NCBI RefSeq assembly: GCF_943373825.1
Contig: NZ_CALSBP010000001.1
Span: forward strand, 1-64,000
Source of the DNA: Aquimarina spinulae
GTDB taxonomy: Bacteria; Bacteroidota; Bacteroidia; Flavobacteriales; Flavobacteriaceae
Length of the DNA stretch: 64,000 nt
Direction of reading: 5' to 3'
Positions within the stretch are counted from its first letter, which is position 1. Each line of letters begins with the position of its first letter. The position numbers and the translations under genes are program-made. The notes below the pieces were generated by a model. That model searched no databases. It worked only from the letters and a program-made list of their open reading frames with translations, and was not told the origin of the DNA. Below, piece by piece: positions 16,925 through 24,051 of the stretch.

Positions 16925-18886
16925 ATGGGGAAATATTTACTTAAATCATTATTGATTTTTATGCTGTTGTTTTTCGGAAACAATACTCTTTTATCTCAGG
17001 AAAAAAAACTCAAAAAAGCCAAAGAACAATACGATAAGTACCAATATATTGATGCACAAGAAACGTATCTTAAAGTAGCTAGAAAAGGATATAAGAGTGC
17101 AGATCTTTTTATGAATCTGGGAGATAGTTATTATTTTAATAGCCAGTTTGAAGAGGCACTAAAATGGTATGAAGAATTAGTAAATTCTTATCCCGATCAA
17201 GTCCAACCCGAATACTACTTTAGATACGCACAAACACTAAAAACTGTAGAGAGATACGAGGATTCTGATACATACATGCAAAAATTTGCAGCCGCTAATG
17301 GTAATGATTTACGCGCAAAATTATTTTTAGACGGATCTGATTATCTAAAACGGATCGATTTTCAATCGGGTAGATTTGAAATAGAAAATGCATCAGTAAA
17401 TTCTTCTTTTGTTGAGTTTGGAACTGCTTTTTATGGAAAAAATATAGTTTTTAGCTCATCTAGAGATACGCTAACATTTAAAAAAACTATTCACCAATGG
17501 AATGGAGAGGCTTTCTTAAATCTTTTTGAAGCAACATATGACTCGGTAAATAGTAATTTTTCGAAAATTAAAAGGTTTGATCGAAAAATAAATTCTAAAT
17601 TTCATGAATCAACACCTGTTTTTACAAAAGATACACGAACTATTTACTTTACAAGAAATAATTTTGAAGAAGGAAAACTAGGCCGTGATCAAAGAGGAAC
17701 AAATAAGTTAAAAATATATCGTTCCTATAAAAATCCTGAAGGAGGATGGACAACGCCGCAAAATTTACCATTTAATAGTGACGAGTATTCTGTTGCGCAC
17801 CCTACATTAAGTAGTGATGAAAAAACATTGTATTTTTCATCAGATATGCCTGGAGGAAAAGGACTCTCTGATTTATATGAAGTGGCTATTAATGGTGATG
17901 GTAGTTTTGGAGAACCAAAAAATTTGGGAGATAGAATTAACACAGAAGGAAAAGAAACCTTCCCGTTTATAGGAGCAGACAACGAGTTATATTTTTCGTC
18001 TGATGGGCATATGGGCTTAGGGGGATTAGATGTATACGTTACAAAGGTTAATCCGCAAACAGATAAAGAAAAATTAGTAGTAAATGTTGGTAGGCCTATT
18101 AATGGGCCTAAAGATGATTTTGCATTTATAATTGATGAAAATATCAAGAAAGGATATTTTTCGTCCAATCGTGAAGGAGGAAAAGGAAGCGATGATATTT
18201 ATAGCTTTGTAGAACTAGAAGATTTAAAAGATTTCTGTGAGACTACAATTGCAGGATTGGTTAGCGATAAAGATACTAATGAATTACTACCAGGGACCAA
18301 AGTCTCTCTATATGATAGTAATAACGATTTAATACAAAGTTTTGTTGTGGGTGATGAAGCTACCTATTCACAACTGGTAGAATGTGAATCCAGCTACTTT
18401 GTGCGAGCAGAGAAAGAGGAATACAATACTTTGGAGAAACTTGTGAATACGTCGGATAAATCCCAAACTATGGATACTCCACTTGCACTAGAAAAGAAAA
18501 TTAAAACTGCAGATGTAGGAGACGATTTAACAAAGATATTAGCGCTTAAACCGATTTATTTTAATTTTAATGGATACACAATACGTTCTGATGCAAAAAT
18601 AGAACTGGCAAAAGTAATTGAAGTGATGAATCAGTACGCTAATATGAAACTAGAAATAAGAGCGCATACAGATAGCCATGGAGAAGATCAATACAACTTA
18701 TATTTATCTGAAAAAAGAGCCGAAGCTACTGTAAATTATATGATCGATAATGGTATATCTGCAGATCGATTAATAGGAAAAGGATATGGAGAAACCCAAT
18801 TGGTTAATGACTGCGGTAATGAATCGAATTGCGAGAAAGATAAACATCAATTAAATAGACGAAGTGAATTTATTATTATTAAATAA
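16925..18886 (+). CDS. OmpA-family protein with TPR and PD40 repeats (PorE-like)
   Basis: The 653-aa envelope protein has a signal peptide (about 1-25) and a TPR region (about 26-130: AKEQYDKYQYIDAQETYLK and further helices). WD40-like PD40 repeats (about 165-415) contain repeated FSSDMPGG and YFSSDGHMGLGGLDVY type blades. A CNA-B-like insert lies at about 430-500. The OmpA peptidoglycan-binding domain (about 540-650) has IRAHTDSHGEDQYNLYLSEKRA and ends RRSEFIIIK. This is the PorE-type arrangement thought to tie type IX secretion components to the cell wall. It follows PorP/SprF by 28 bases and a strong terminator follows it, so the adhesin, PorP/SprF and this gene form one unit. Confidence 0.93.
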   Translation: MGKYLLKSLLIFMLLFFGNNTLLSQEKKLKKAKEQYDKYQYIDAQETYLKVARKGYKSADLFMNLGDSYYFNSQFEEALKWYEELVNSYPDQVQPEYYFRYAQTLKTVERYEDSDTYMQKFAAANGNDLRAKLFLDGSDYLKRIDFQSGRFEIENASVNSSFVEFGTAFYGKNIVFSSSRDTLTFKKTIHQWNGEAFLNLFEATYDSVNSNFSKIKRFDRKINSKFHESTPVFTKDTRTIYFTRNNFEEGKLGRDQRGTNKLKIYRSYKNPEGGWTTPQNLPFNSDEYSVAHPTLSSDEKTLYFSSDMPGGKGLSDLYEVAINGDGSFGEPKNLGDRINTEGKETFPFIGADNELYFSSDGHMGLGGLDVYVTKVNPQTDKEKLVVNVGRPINGPKDDFAFIIDENIKKGYFSSNREGGKGSDDIYSFVELEDLKDFCETTIAGLVSDKDTNELLPGTKVSLYDSNNDLIQSFVVGDEATYSQLVECESSYFVRAEKEEYNTLEKLVNTSDKSQTMDTPLALEKKIKTADVGDDLTKILALKPIYFNFNGYTIRSDAKIELAKVIEVMNQYANMKLEIRAHTDSHGEDQYNLYLSEKRAEATVNYMIDNGISADRLIGKGYGETQLVNDCGNESNCEKDKHQLNRRSEFIIIK

Positions 18887-18917
18887 ATTTTAGTACAATA
18901 TATTTTTACATATAATT

Positions 18918-18947
18918 AAAACGCCTCAATAGCATGAGGCGTTTTTT
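18918..18947 (+). terminator. Intrinsic terminator of the adhesin/PorP/OmpA operon
   Basis: Stem ACGCCTCA (18921-18928) pairs with TGAGGCGT (18935-18942) around a six-base loop and is followed by TTTTT. It lies 35 bases after the OmpA-family stop codon. Confidence 0.9.
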
Positions 18948-19138
18948 ATTGCAGAAATTCTGTTTTTTGAAAACTATAAGAGGCACACCCCAAAAATAGA
19001 TATAAACCAAGCCTTGAGATATGGCAGGTTTCTTGCTTTAGTATTTTTAATTCTATGACAAAGATTTTTACTAAGAATAGATATTGCTAAATTAATCTCT
19101 ATAGGCAATATGGATTATGAATTACTCTTATGATTTTG

Positions 19139-19146
19139 TAATTTTG
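19139..19146 (+). promoter_or_regulatory. TAATTTTG (-7 type) box before idi
   Basis: This is an exact TAnnTTTG match, 15 bases before ATG 19162. No good -33 TTTG is seen at the expected spacing. If used, transcription would begin after the ATG at 19117, which supports the downstream start for idi. Confidence 0.35.
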
Positions 19147-19161
19147 AAGCAATTAAAAACA

Positions 19162-19683
19162 ATGGAAGAAGAAGAAAAAGTTATTCTGGTTAATGAAAAT
19201 GACGAGCAAATCGGGTTGATGCCTAAACTAGAAGCACATCAGAAAGCTGTATTGCATAGAGCCTTTTCGGTATTTATTATGAATAGTAAAAACGAATTAA
19301 TGCTTCAGCAAAGAGCGCATCATAAATACCATTCACCAGGTTTATGGACAAATACATGCTGTAGCCACCAAAGAGAAGGAGAAACTAATGTAGAAGCAGG
19401 AATACGAAGATTACAAGAAGAAATGGGGTTTACCACTTCATTAAAAGATTCTGTTTCGTTTATATATAAAGCTCCTTTTGATAATGGACTTACCGAACAT
19501 GAATATGACCATGTGTTATTAGGAAAGTATGAAGAAGATCCTGTTATTAACCCAGAAGAAGTAGTCAATTGGAAATGGATGCCTATAGAAGCTGTGAAAC
19601 ATGATATAGTAGTACGTCCCGAACGATATACAGAATGGTTTAAAATCATTTTTGAAAAATTTTATTCGCACATAACCTTATGA
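19162..19683 (+). CDS. idi: Isopentenyl-diphosphate delta-isomerase (type I, Nudix fold)
   Basis: From ATG 19162 the protein is 173 aa and begins MEEEEKVILVNENDEQIG, the usual start of flavobacterial IDI. A longer frame from 19117 adds 15 residues that look non-homologous. The Nudix-type isomerase motifs are present: HRAFSVFIMN, the QQRAHHKYHSPGLWTNTCCSHQ region with the catalytic Cys and metal His residues, and a Nudix-like helix RRLQEEMGF with its Glu residues. It interconverts IPP and DMAPP in isoprenoid supply. It overlaps the following pterin synthase by four bases (ATGA) and the peroxiredoxin comes next, so the three genes form an operon ending in a terminator. Confidence 0.95.
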   Translation: MEEEEKVILVNENDEQIGLMPKLEAHQKAVLHRAFSVFIMNSKNELMLQQRAHHKYHSPGLWTNTCCSHQREGETNVEAGIRRLQEEMGFTTSLKDSVSFIYKAPFDNGLTEHEYDHVLLGKYEEDPVINPEEVVNWKWMPIEAVKHDIVVRPERYTEWFKIIFEKFYSHITL

Positions 19684-20090
19684 GGATTAAAGCATGTAGA
19701 AAAGCTCATTTTAATGCAGCACATCGATTATATAGAAAGGATTGGAGTGACGAAAAAAACCTTCAAATATTCGGCAAGTGTAGCAATCCGAAATATCACG
19801 GCCATAATTACGAACTTATCGTAGCTGTAATAGGAGAGATTGATCCAGAAACAGGTTTTTTGATGGATCTTAAGATCTTAAAAGAATACATTAAAACCGA
19901 AGTCGAGGACTATATGGATCATAAAAATCTTAACGAAGAAGTAGAAGAGTTTAAGAGTTTAAATCCTACTGTAGAAAATATAGCCTTTGTAATATGGCAT
20001 AGATTACGTAAAAAGATAGCTTCGCAATACGATATTGAAGTTACTTTATACGAAACTCCTCGCAATTTTGTAATCTATAATGGAGAATAA
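19680..20090 (+). CDS. queD: 6-pyruvoyl/6-carboxy-tetrahydropterin synthase family (QueD)
   Basis: The 136-aa protein carries the family zinc ligands: His in HFNAAHRL near residues 10-15 and the HGHNYEL pair near 40-46. The catalytic Cys sits in FGKCSNPKYHGHNY, and a C-terminal Glu lies in VTLYETPRN. Its size fits bacterial QueD, which makes 6-carboxytetrahydropterin for queuosine. PTPS-like activity cannot be excluded from motifs alone. It starts inside the idi stop and is followed three bases later by a peroxiredoxin gene. In many Flavobacteriaceae these three genes are neighbours, so the arrangement looks ancestral rather than acquired. Confidence 0.9.
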   Translation: MRIKACRKAHFNAAHRLYRKDWSDEKNLQIFGKCSNPKYHGHNYELIVAVIGEIDPETGFLMDLKILKEYIKTEVEDYMDHKNLNEEVEEFKSLNPTVENIAFVIWHRLRKKIASQYDIEVTLYETPRNFVIYNGE

Positions 20091-20093
20091 AAC

Positions 20094-20555
20094 ATGGGAC
20101 TACAAGTAGGTGATAAGGTTCCTGAATTTATCGCTACTAATGATAAAGGAGAACATTTTTTGAGTTCTGGTATTATCGGGAAAAAGCCCTTGGTGCTTTA
20201 TTTTTATCCTAAAAACTTCACTCCCGGTTGTACAAAAGAAGCCTGTAACTTTAGGGATAATTATGTAGATTTTGAAAATCTTGGTGTAGAAGTGATAGGC
20301 ATAAGTGCCGATAGTATAAAATCACACACAAGATTTAAGAGCTCATACAAACTTCCTTTTATGTTTTTGTCTGACTCTAATGGTGAATTAAGAAAACTTT
20401 TTGGTGTGAAATCAGAATTGTTGGGATTACTACCAGGAAGAGAAACCTACGTGATAGATGAAAAAGGAATTATACAACTAAAATTTAATAGCATGAAAGC
20501 CTCAGAACATGTAAATAAAGCACTAGAAAAAATAAAAGAAATAGTAAACAAGTAA
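20094..20555 (+). CDS. bcp: Peroxiredoxin, Bcp/PrxQ type
   Basis: The 153-aa thioredoxin-fold protein has the PrxQ active site FTPGCTKEACNFRD, with the peroxidatic Cys46 and the resolving Cys51 five residues on. A conserved GISADSIKSH segment follows, then a C-terminal RETYVIDEKG strand. It is cytoplasmic with no signal peptide. It reduces hydroperoxides using thioredoxin and forms an intramolecular disulfide. It is the last gene of the idi-queD-bcp run, and a hairpin terminator overlaps its stop. Length and motif spacing are normal for the family. Confidence 0.95.
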   Translation: MGLQVGDKVPEFIATNDKGEHFLSSGIIGKKPLVLYFYPKNFTPGCTKEACNFRDNYVDFENLGVEVIGISADSIKSHTRFKSSYKLPFMFLSDSNGELRKLFGVKSELLGLLPGRETYVIDEKGIIQLKFNSMKASEHVNKALEKIKEIVNK

Positions 20556-20600
20556 CGAACTCCTTCTTAAAATAAAAATTAGAGGAGGAGTTCGTCTTTT
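20555..20600 (+). terminator. Intrinsic terminator after bcp
   Basis: ACGAACTCCT (20555-20564) pairs perfectly with AGGAGTTCGT (20586-20595); further pairs narrow the loop, and CTTTT follows. It begins at the stop codon of the peroxiredoxin gene. Confidence 0.85.
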
Positions 20601-20628
20601 ACATACTTCATTATTAAATTGAAAACAC

Positions 20629-20636
20629 TAATTTTG
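20629..20636 (+). promoter_or_regulatory. TAATTTTG box before the 88-aa gene
   Basis: This is an exact TAnnTTTG match, 18 bases before ATG 20654, right after the bcp terminator. A clear -33 element is not visible, so confidence is moderate. Confidence 0.45.
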
Positions 20637-20653
20637 CACAAAACAAATTAGAT

Positions 20654-20920
20654 ATGGCAAATAAGAGAGACCTTAAAAAAGATATAAACTACGTTTTAGG
20701 AGATATTATAGAAGAAGTCTATATGTGGGAATTAGAAAATCCAGGTAAAGATGGTAAATCTGGAGAAGCAATCATTGATGAAGCAATTACATCTTTTGAT
20801 GGTTTTATGGCTAGAGCTAATGAACGAAAACTTGAAAATCCTAAAAAACATTTTAAATCTCTTCGTGATGATTTAGAAAAAACAGCTAAGGCTTTAGTTA
20901 AAAAAGTGAATGCATTATAA
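20654..20920 (+). CDS. Conserved small helical protein of unknown function (88 aa)
   Basis: The 88-aa protein is charged and predicted all-helical (MANKRDLKKDINYVLGDII opening, DDLEKTAKALVKKVNAL end). It has no signal peptide and no cysteine. The composition and start context look like a genuine cytoplasmic protein, and similar proteins are common in Bacteroidota, but no function is assigned. It has its own promoter-like box and lies between the bcp terminator and a terminator that touches tRNA-Thr, so it is monocistronic. A nucleic-acid or chaperone-like role would be a guess. Confidence 0.85.
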   Translation: MANKRDLKKDINYVLGDIIEEVYMWELENPGKDGKSGEAIIDEAITSFDGFMARANERKLENPKKHFKSLRDDLEKTAKALVKKVNAL

Positions 20921-20937
20921 TTTTTCTTTAAAAAATA

Positions 20938-20968
20938 TTTGTAAAAACGGTTGTAGAAATTATATTTG
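20938..20968 (+). promoter_or_regulatory. Promoter of tRNA-Thr (TTTG-N19-TATATTTG)
   Basis: TTTG at 20938-20941 and TATATTTG at 20961-20968 are separated by 19 bases, matching the Bacteroidota -33/-7 consensus exactly. The expected start near 20975 leaves only a few bases of leader before the tRNA. Confidence 0.7.
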
Positions 20969-20979
20969 CAACCGTTTTT
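20943..20979 (+). terminator. Terminator of the 88-aa gene, superimposed on the tRNA promoter
   Basis: AAAAACGGTTG (20943-20953) pairs with CAACCGTTTTT (20969-20979), the T-run being part of the stem. It ends exactly one base before tRNA-Thr and overlaps the tRNA promoter. Confidence 0.7.
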
Positions 20980-21053
20980 GCCGATATAGCTCAGCTGGCT
21001 AGAGCAGCTGATTTGTAATCAGCAGGTCGTGGGTTCGAGTCCCTCTATCGGCT
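20980..21053 (+). tRNA. tRNA-Thr (anticodon TGT)
   Basis: The 74-nt cloverleaf has acceptor stem GCCGATA/TATCGGC with discriminator T, a D-arm (GCTC..GAGC), and anticodon stem GCTGA/TCAGC with loop TTTGTAA, giving anticodon TGT. The T-arm contains the GGTTCGAGTCC core. The CCA end is not encoded. It has its own promoter and terminator. Confidence 0.97.
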
Positions 21054-21057
21054 CTTA

Positions 21058-21093
21058 AAAAAGTCCTAAACTTAATGTTTAGGACTTTTTCTT
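21058..21093 (+). terminator. Terminator of tRNA-Thr
   Basis: AAAGTCCTAAAC (21060-21071) pairs perfectly with GTTTAGGACTTT (21077-21088) around TTAAT, followed by TT-C-TTTTTT. It starts a few bases after the tRNA. Confidence 0.88.
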
Positions 21094-21158
21094 TTTTAAA
21101 CTGTTTAAAAAAGAAAGAATACATTTAGAATACTTAAGTATTCTATAAAACGATTTTT

Positions 21159-21374
21159 CTAGATACAGCAACCGTTTGATGGATGGTAAGAGCACCCAGG
21201 AATATAAGTAGCACCACAACTAGGATTGTTTAATGCAACATGAGAAGTTGTACAGCATCGTAGGGCAGGGTTACAACATTTTCTAAGTACCGGAATACGA
21301 CCACCGTGTATTCCTTTTTGTTCACTTTTTTTAAGACTTTTTGTTCCTTCTAAATTTAGAATGGTTTTTAACAT
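21159..21374 (-). CDS. Double-glycine-leader, Cys-rich bacteriocin-like / RiPP precursor
   Basis: The 71-aa peptide has a leader-core layout. The leader MLKTILNLEGTKSLKKSEQK ends in GIHGG (about residues 21-25), the double-glycine cleavage site used by peptidase-containing ABC exporters. The core of about 46 residues has eight cysteines in the order CC, CC, C, C, CC, with NPALRCCTTSH and PSNGCCI. Such leaders ('ILNLEG...L.K.EQK.I.GG') are common on flavobacterial bacteriocin-like peptides. No exporter, cyclase or dehydratase lies nearby in the window. The gene is divergent from the lanthipeptide-like precursor at 21569, with 194 bases between starts. Peptide class and activity are inferred from leader and cysteine pattern only. 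Confidence 0.75.
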   Translation of the reverse strand: MLKTILNLEGTKSLKKSEQKGIHGGRIPVLRKCCNPALRCCTTSHVALNNPSCGATYIPGCSYHPSNGCCI

Positions 21375-21568
21375 GATGTTTAGGTTTTAAGTTTCATCAC
21401 TAAATTAAGAAAAATGATTGTCGATTATATACTGTAATACCTCAATTAACATTTTATGGTAGATGCCTATACGAATAGATCAAACTCTTCTTTTATTAAT
21501 CGTTTTTTAACTTTTGTAAGTAGATGTTTTCTTAACTTGGTTGTGTTATTAACCTTTAAATATATATC

Positions 21569-21721
21569 ATGAAAAAAAAGAATCTGAAATCATTGAAACT
21601 TAACAAAAAATCTATTTCTAAATTAGGATTAACGCAAGTTAAAGGAGGTGCAACAGGAGGTTGTTCAGGCCCAAGTGAGATTAGCTGTGTTAATACGTGT
21701 CCAGCAAAATGTTGGCCTTAA
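21569..21721 (+). CDS. Class I lanthipeptide-like precursor peptide (50 aa)
   Basis: ATG 21569 opens a 50-codon frame too short for routine gene calling. The leader begins MKKKNLKSLKLNKKSISKLG and matches the LKLNKKxIxKL leader seen on Bacteroidota class I lanthipeptide precursors such as the pinensin type. VKGG follows at residues 24-27. The core (from about residue 28) has four Cys plus Thr and Ser (ATGGCSGP, SEISCVNTCP, AKCWP), suitable for dehydration and thioether ring formation. A UUCG-loop terminator starts six bases after the stop. No LanB, LanC or LanT gene is in the window, so maturation would be in trans. The precursor call is strong by leader pattern; the mature structure is unknown. 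Confidence 0.78.
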   Translation: MKKKNLKSLKLNKKSISKLGLTQVKGGATGGCSGPSEISCVNTCPAKCWP

Positions 21722-21726
21722 AATTT

Positions 21727-21750
21727 AGCGAACTTCGGTTCGCTTTTCTT
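21727..21750 (+). terminator. UUCG-tetraloop terminator of the lanthipeptide-like gene
   Basis: AGCGAAC (21727-21733), loop TTCG and GTTCGCT (21738-21744) are followed by TTT-C-TTTTT. This is a classic stable tetraloop terminator and supports the small upstream ORF being a real transcription unit. Confidence 0.88.
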
Positions 21751-21820
21751 TTTCCAAAAATTATTTTTAGGGAATTAAAAGACATTTTAAATAGTTGAAA
21801 ATCTACAGAATTTTAGAACG

Positions 21821-22558
21821 TTATTCTTCTGTATTAGCCTTTACTTCTGCTTCTTTAGCCTTACGATCATCAATATACTTGATCAATTGCTTCCCGTATA
21901 ATGATTTTTTTACCTTAGGACTTAAAGATCTGGCAACTGTATCCAAAAATTTTATGTTGGCATCAAAAACTTCATTAAGTGTGATATAAGGGGCTACTTC
22001 TAATTTTCTGTTTGTTACAGCAAAATTAATAGTATATAGATATTTTTGACGCATTAAATTTTTGTATGCCTTATCATTTTCAATGAGTTTTTCATCATCT
22101 TTTTGTTTACTGGCTTCAAAATCTTCTTTGATGATCCTAAGATTTCTTTCATTGAATCTTTTAAGCATTTTTTTGTATTCAGTATACTTCTCTTGATTTT
22201 TTCCACCCTTTATTTTTACATCATTTTCAAAATCAATTAAATTAGTGGTTATAGTGATCTCTCCCGGTTCTACAAAAAAGTCGATACGATCATTATATTG
22301 TTTTCCATCATTTTTATCAAGGTATAGATAATGAATTTCGGGTTCTTTAACCTCGGATGTAAGTACAAATTCAGAATTACCATCGATGCTTACAGAGTCT
22401 ACATTCACCAATAGTGTATCCTGTATTTTTTGTAAGTATACGATTCCTTTTTTTAATCCTTTGATGTTACCTATTACTGTTACATTCCCTTCCTTAGTAG
22501 GTGAACTGCAATTCGTTAATAATACAGTTAATAATAATAGAATAGAAAAATACTTCAT
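21821..22558 (-). CDS. DUF4369-type lipoprotein
   Basis: The 245-aa protein has a lipoprotein signal (LLTNC, Cys17) and then a beta-rich domain opening VTVIGNIKGLKKGIVYLQKI. VNVDSVSIDGNSEFVL and FFVEPGEITITT follow, the pattern of DUF4369 domains that precede thioredoxin domains in many Bacteroidota lipoproteins. Here the thioredoxin part is missing and a charged helical tail (about 125-245, ending KAKEAEVKANTEE) replaces it. It should sit in the periplasm on a membrane; its role is unknown. It follows the DUF819 gene by about 100 bases on the same strand. Confidence 0.75.
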   Translation of the reverse strand: MKYFSILLLLTVLLTNCSSPTKEGNVTVIGNIKGLKKGIVYLQKIQDTLLVNVDSVSIDGNSEFVLTSEVKEPEIHYLYLDKNDGKQYNDRIDFFVEPGEITITTNLIDFENDVKIKGGKNQEKYTEYKKMLKRFNERNLRIIKEDFEASKQKDDEKLIENDKAYKNLMRQKYLYTINFAVTNRKLEVAPYITLNEVFDANIKFLDTVARSLSPKVKKSLYGKQLIKYIDDRKAKEAEVKANTEE

Positions 22559-22661
22559 GTACTAATTTTTGATTTTTACTAGGGCCACAAAGATGCGAGT
22601 TTTATTTTAAATGCAATAAAAAAATAGAATCTAATGGTTAAAAACTTGCTCTCTTTTTTTA

Positions 22662-23966
22662 TTAGCTTCCAGAGGCTATTTGCATGAGAATGGTACATAA
22701 AAGGGCTCCGTATGTTCCTACAACATATCCAAAAACGGCAAGCAATACACCTACTGTTGCCAGTGAAGGGTGAAATGCTGCTGCAACTACTGGTGCAGAT
22801 GCTGCTCCTCCTATATTAGCTTTACTACCTACAGCAAGAAAAAAGTAAGGAGCTTTGATCAATTTGGCTACTCCAATAAGAAGGAAGACATGTATAGCCA
22901 TCCAAACAAGTCCGATGGCAATAAGTCCCGGGTTTTCGAAAATCTTACCGATATCCATTTTCATGCCTATAGTAGCTACCAGAATATAAATAAAGACACT
23001 TCCTAGTTTACTGGCTCCTGCTCCTTCATATTGTTTAACTTTGGTGTATGATAACAGAATTCCAATTGCAGTAGCGATGGTAATCATCCAGAAAAATTTA
23101 GAAGTAAACGAGGATAATGCAGAACTCTTGTCGTTAAAGATTTCAAAGTTATCAGATAATAAATTAGAGATTCCTGCTGCTCCCCAATGTGCAATCCCTA
23201 CTACAGTGAATGCAATAGAAAGCATAATGATATAATCCGATAGAGAAGGGGTTCGGGTTACGCTTTCTGCATAACTAGATACTTTTTGCTTTAACGCTTC
23301 GATGGCACTATTGTCTGCTTTTAACCAACGGTCAATTTTATCACTCTTGCCAATACCCAATAATAATATAGCCATCCATATATTAGCAACTACAATATCA
23401 ACCAATACCATTCCTCCATATTTTTCGGGATTATATTGATAAATTTCTAGCATAGCAGCTTGATTTGCTCCTCCACCAATCCAACTACCTGCTAATGTAG
23501 ATAACCCTCTCCAAATGGCGTCAAATCCAGCTCCGCCAACAGTTTCTGGTGAAACCAGAGAGATGAGTAGAATTGCAATTGGACCACCAATGATAACACC
23601 AAGGGTGCCTGTTAAAAACATAATTAATGCTTTTGGACCTAAATTAAAAATACTTTTAAGATCTATACTTAATGTCATTAACACCAAAGAAGCAGGGAGT
23701 AAAAACCTACTGGCAACATAATACACATTAGAAGATTTTTCTACTAATACTCCTTCTGCATTTAGTTCTTTCCATGCCGGAGAAATGATTCCTAATGAGT
23801 TGAATATAGCAGGTAATAAATAACAAAGTAATAGTGCAGGAACAAACTTATAGAAGGTTTTCCAAAAATTATTGTGAATAGAAGAAGTATAAAAAACTAA
23901 CCCCAAACAAAGCATTAAAATCCCAAAAACTATAGTGTCATTTGTAAAAAAAGGAACGTTCTCCAT
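22662..23966 (-). CDS. DUF819 family integral membrane protein
   Basis: The 434-aa protein is highly hydrophobic with about 11-12 helices. Family marks include LAGSWIGGGANQAAMLEIY near residues 166-184 and VGSKANIGGAASAPVVAAAFHPSLATVGVLLAVFGY near the C-terminus; the Gly/Asn-rich pairs suggest an inverted-repeat transporter fold. DUF819 (YjcL-like) proteins are annotated as membrane proteins of unknown substrate. The start ATG 23966 leaves a short polar N-terminus before helix 1. The gene is preceded by 85 bases without a clear terminator and could share transcription with the M61 gene upstream. Function beyond probable transport is not assignable. Confidence 0.88.
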   Translation of the reverse strand: MENVPFFTNDTIVFGILMLCLGLVFYTSSIHNNFWKTFYKFVPALLLCYLLPAIFNSLGIISPAWKELNAEGVLVEKSSNVYYVASRFLLPASLVLMTLSIDLKSIFNLGPKALIMFLTGTLGVIIGGPIAILLISLVSPETVGGAGFDAIWRGLSTLAGSWIGGGANQAAMLEIYQYNPEKYGGMVLVDIVVANIWMAILLLGIGKSDKIDRWLKADNSAIEALKQKVSSYAESVTRTPSLSDYIIMLSIAFTVVGIAHWGAAGISNLLSDNFEIFNDKSSALSSFTSKFFWMITIATAIGILLSYTKVKQYEGAGASKLGSVFIYILVATIGMKMDIGKIFENPGLIAIGLVWMAIHVFLLIGVAKLIKAPYFFLAVGSKANIGGAASAPVVAAAFHPSLATVGVLLAVFGYVVGTYGALLCTILMQIASGS

Positions 23967-24051
23967 TATTAATTATTTAGTTTTAAAAAAAGATATATCG
24001 CAAAATACATTTAATTTGAAGAAGACAAAAATGACATCAAAATAGGAGTTT

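Noticed and set aside
17725..18168. 147-codon minus-strand frame inside the OmpA/PD40 gene
   Set aside because: It is antisense to the conserved PD40 repeats and has no recognisable domain; it is a shadow of the repeat codon pattern.
20980..21053. tRNA-Thr as an integration site for a mobile element
   Set aside because: No integrase, no direct repeat of the tRNA 3' end and no change of base composition in the flanking 10 kb.
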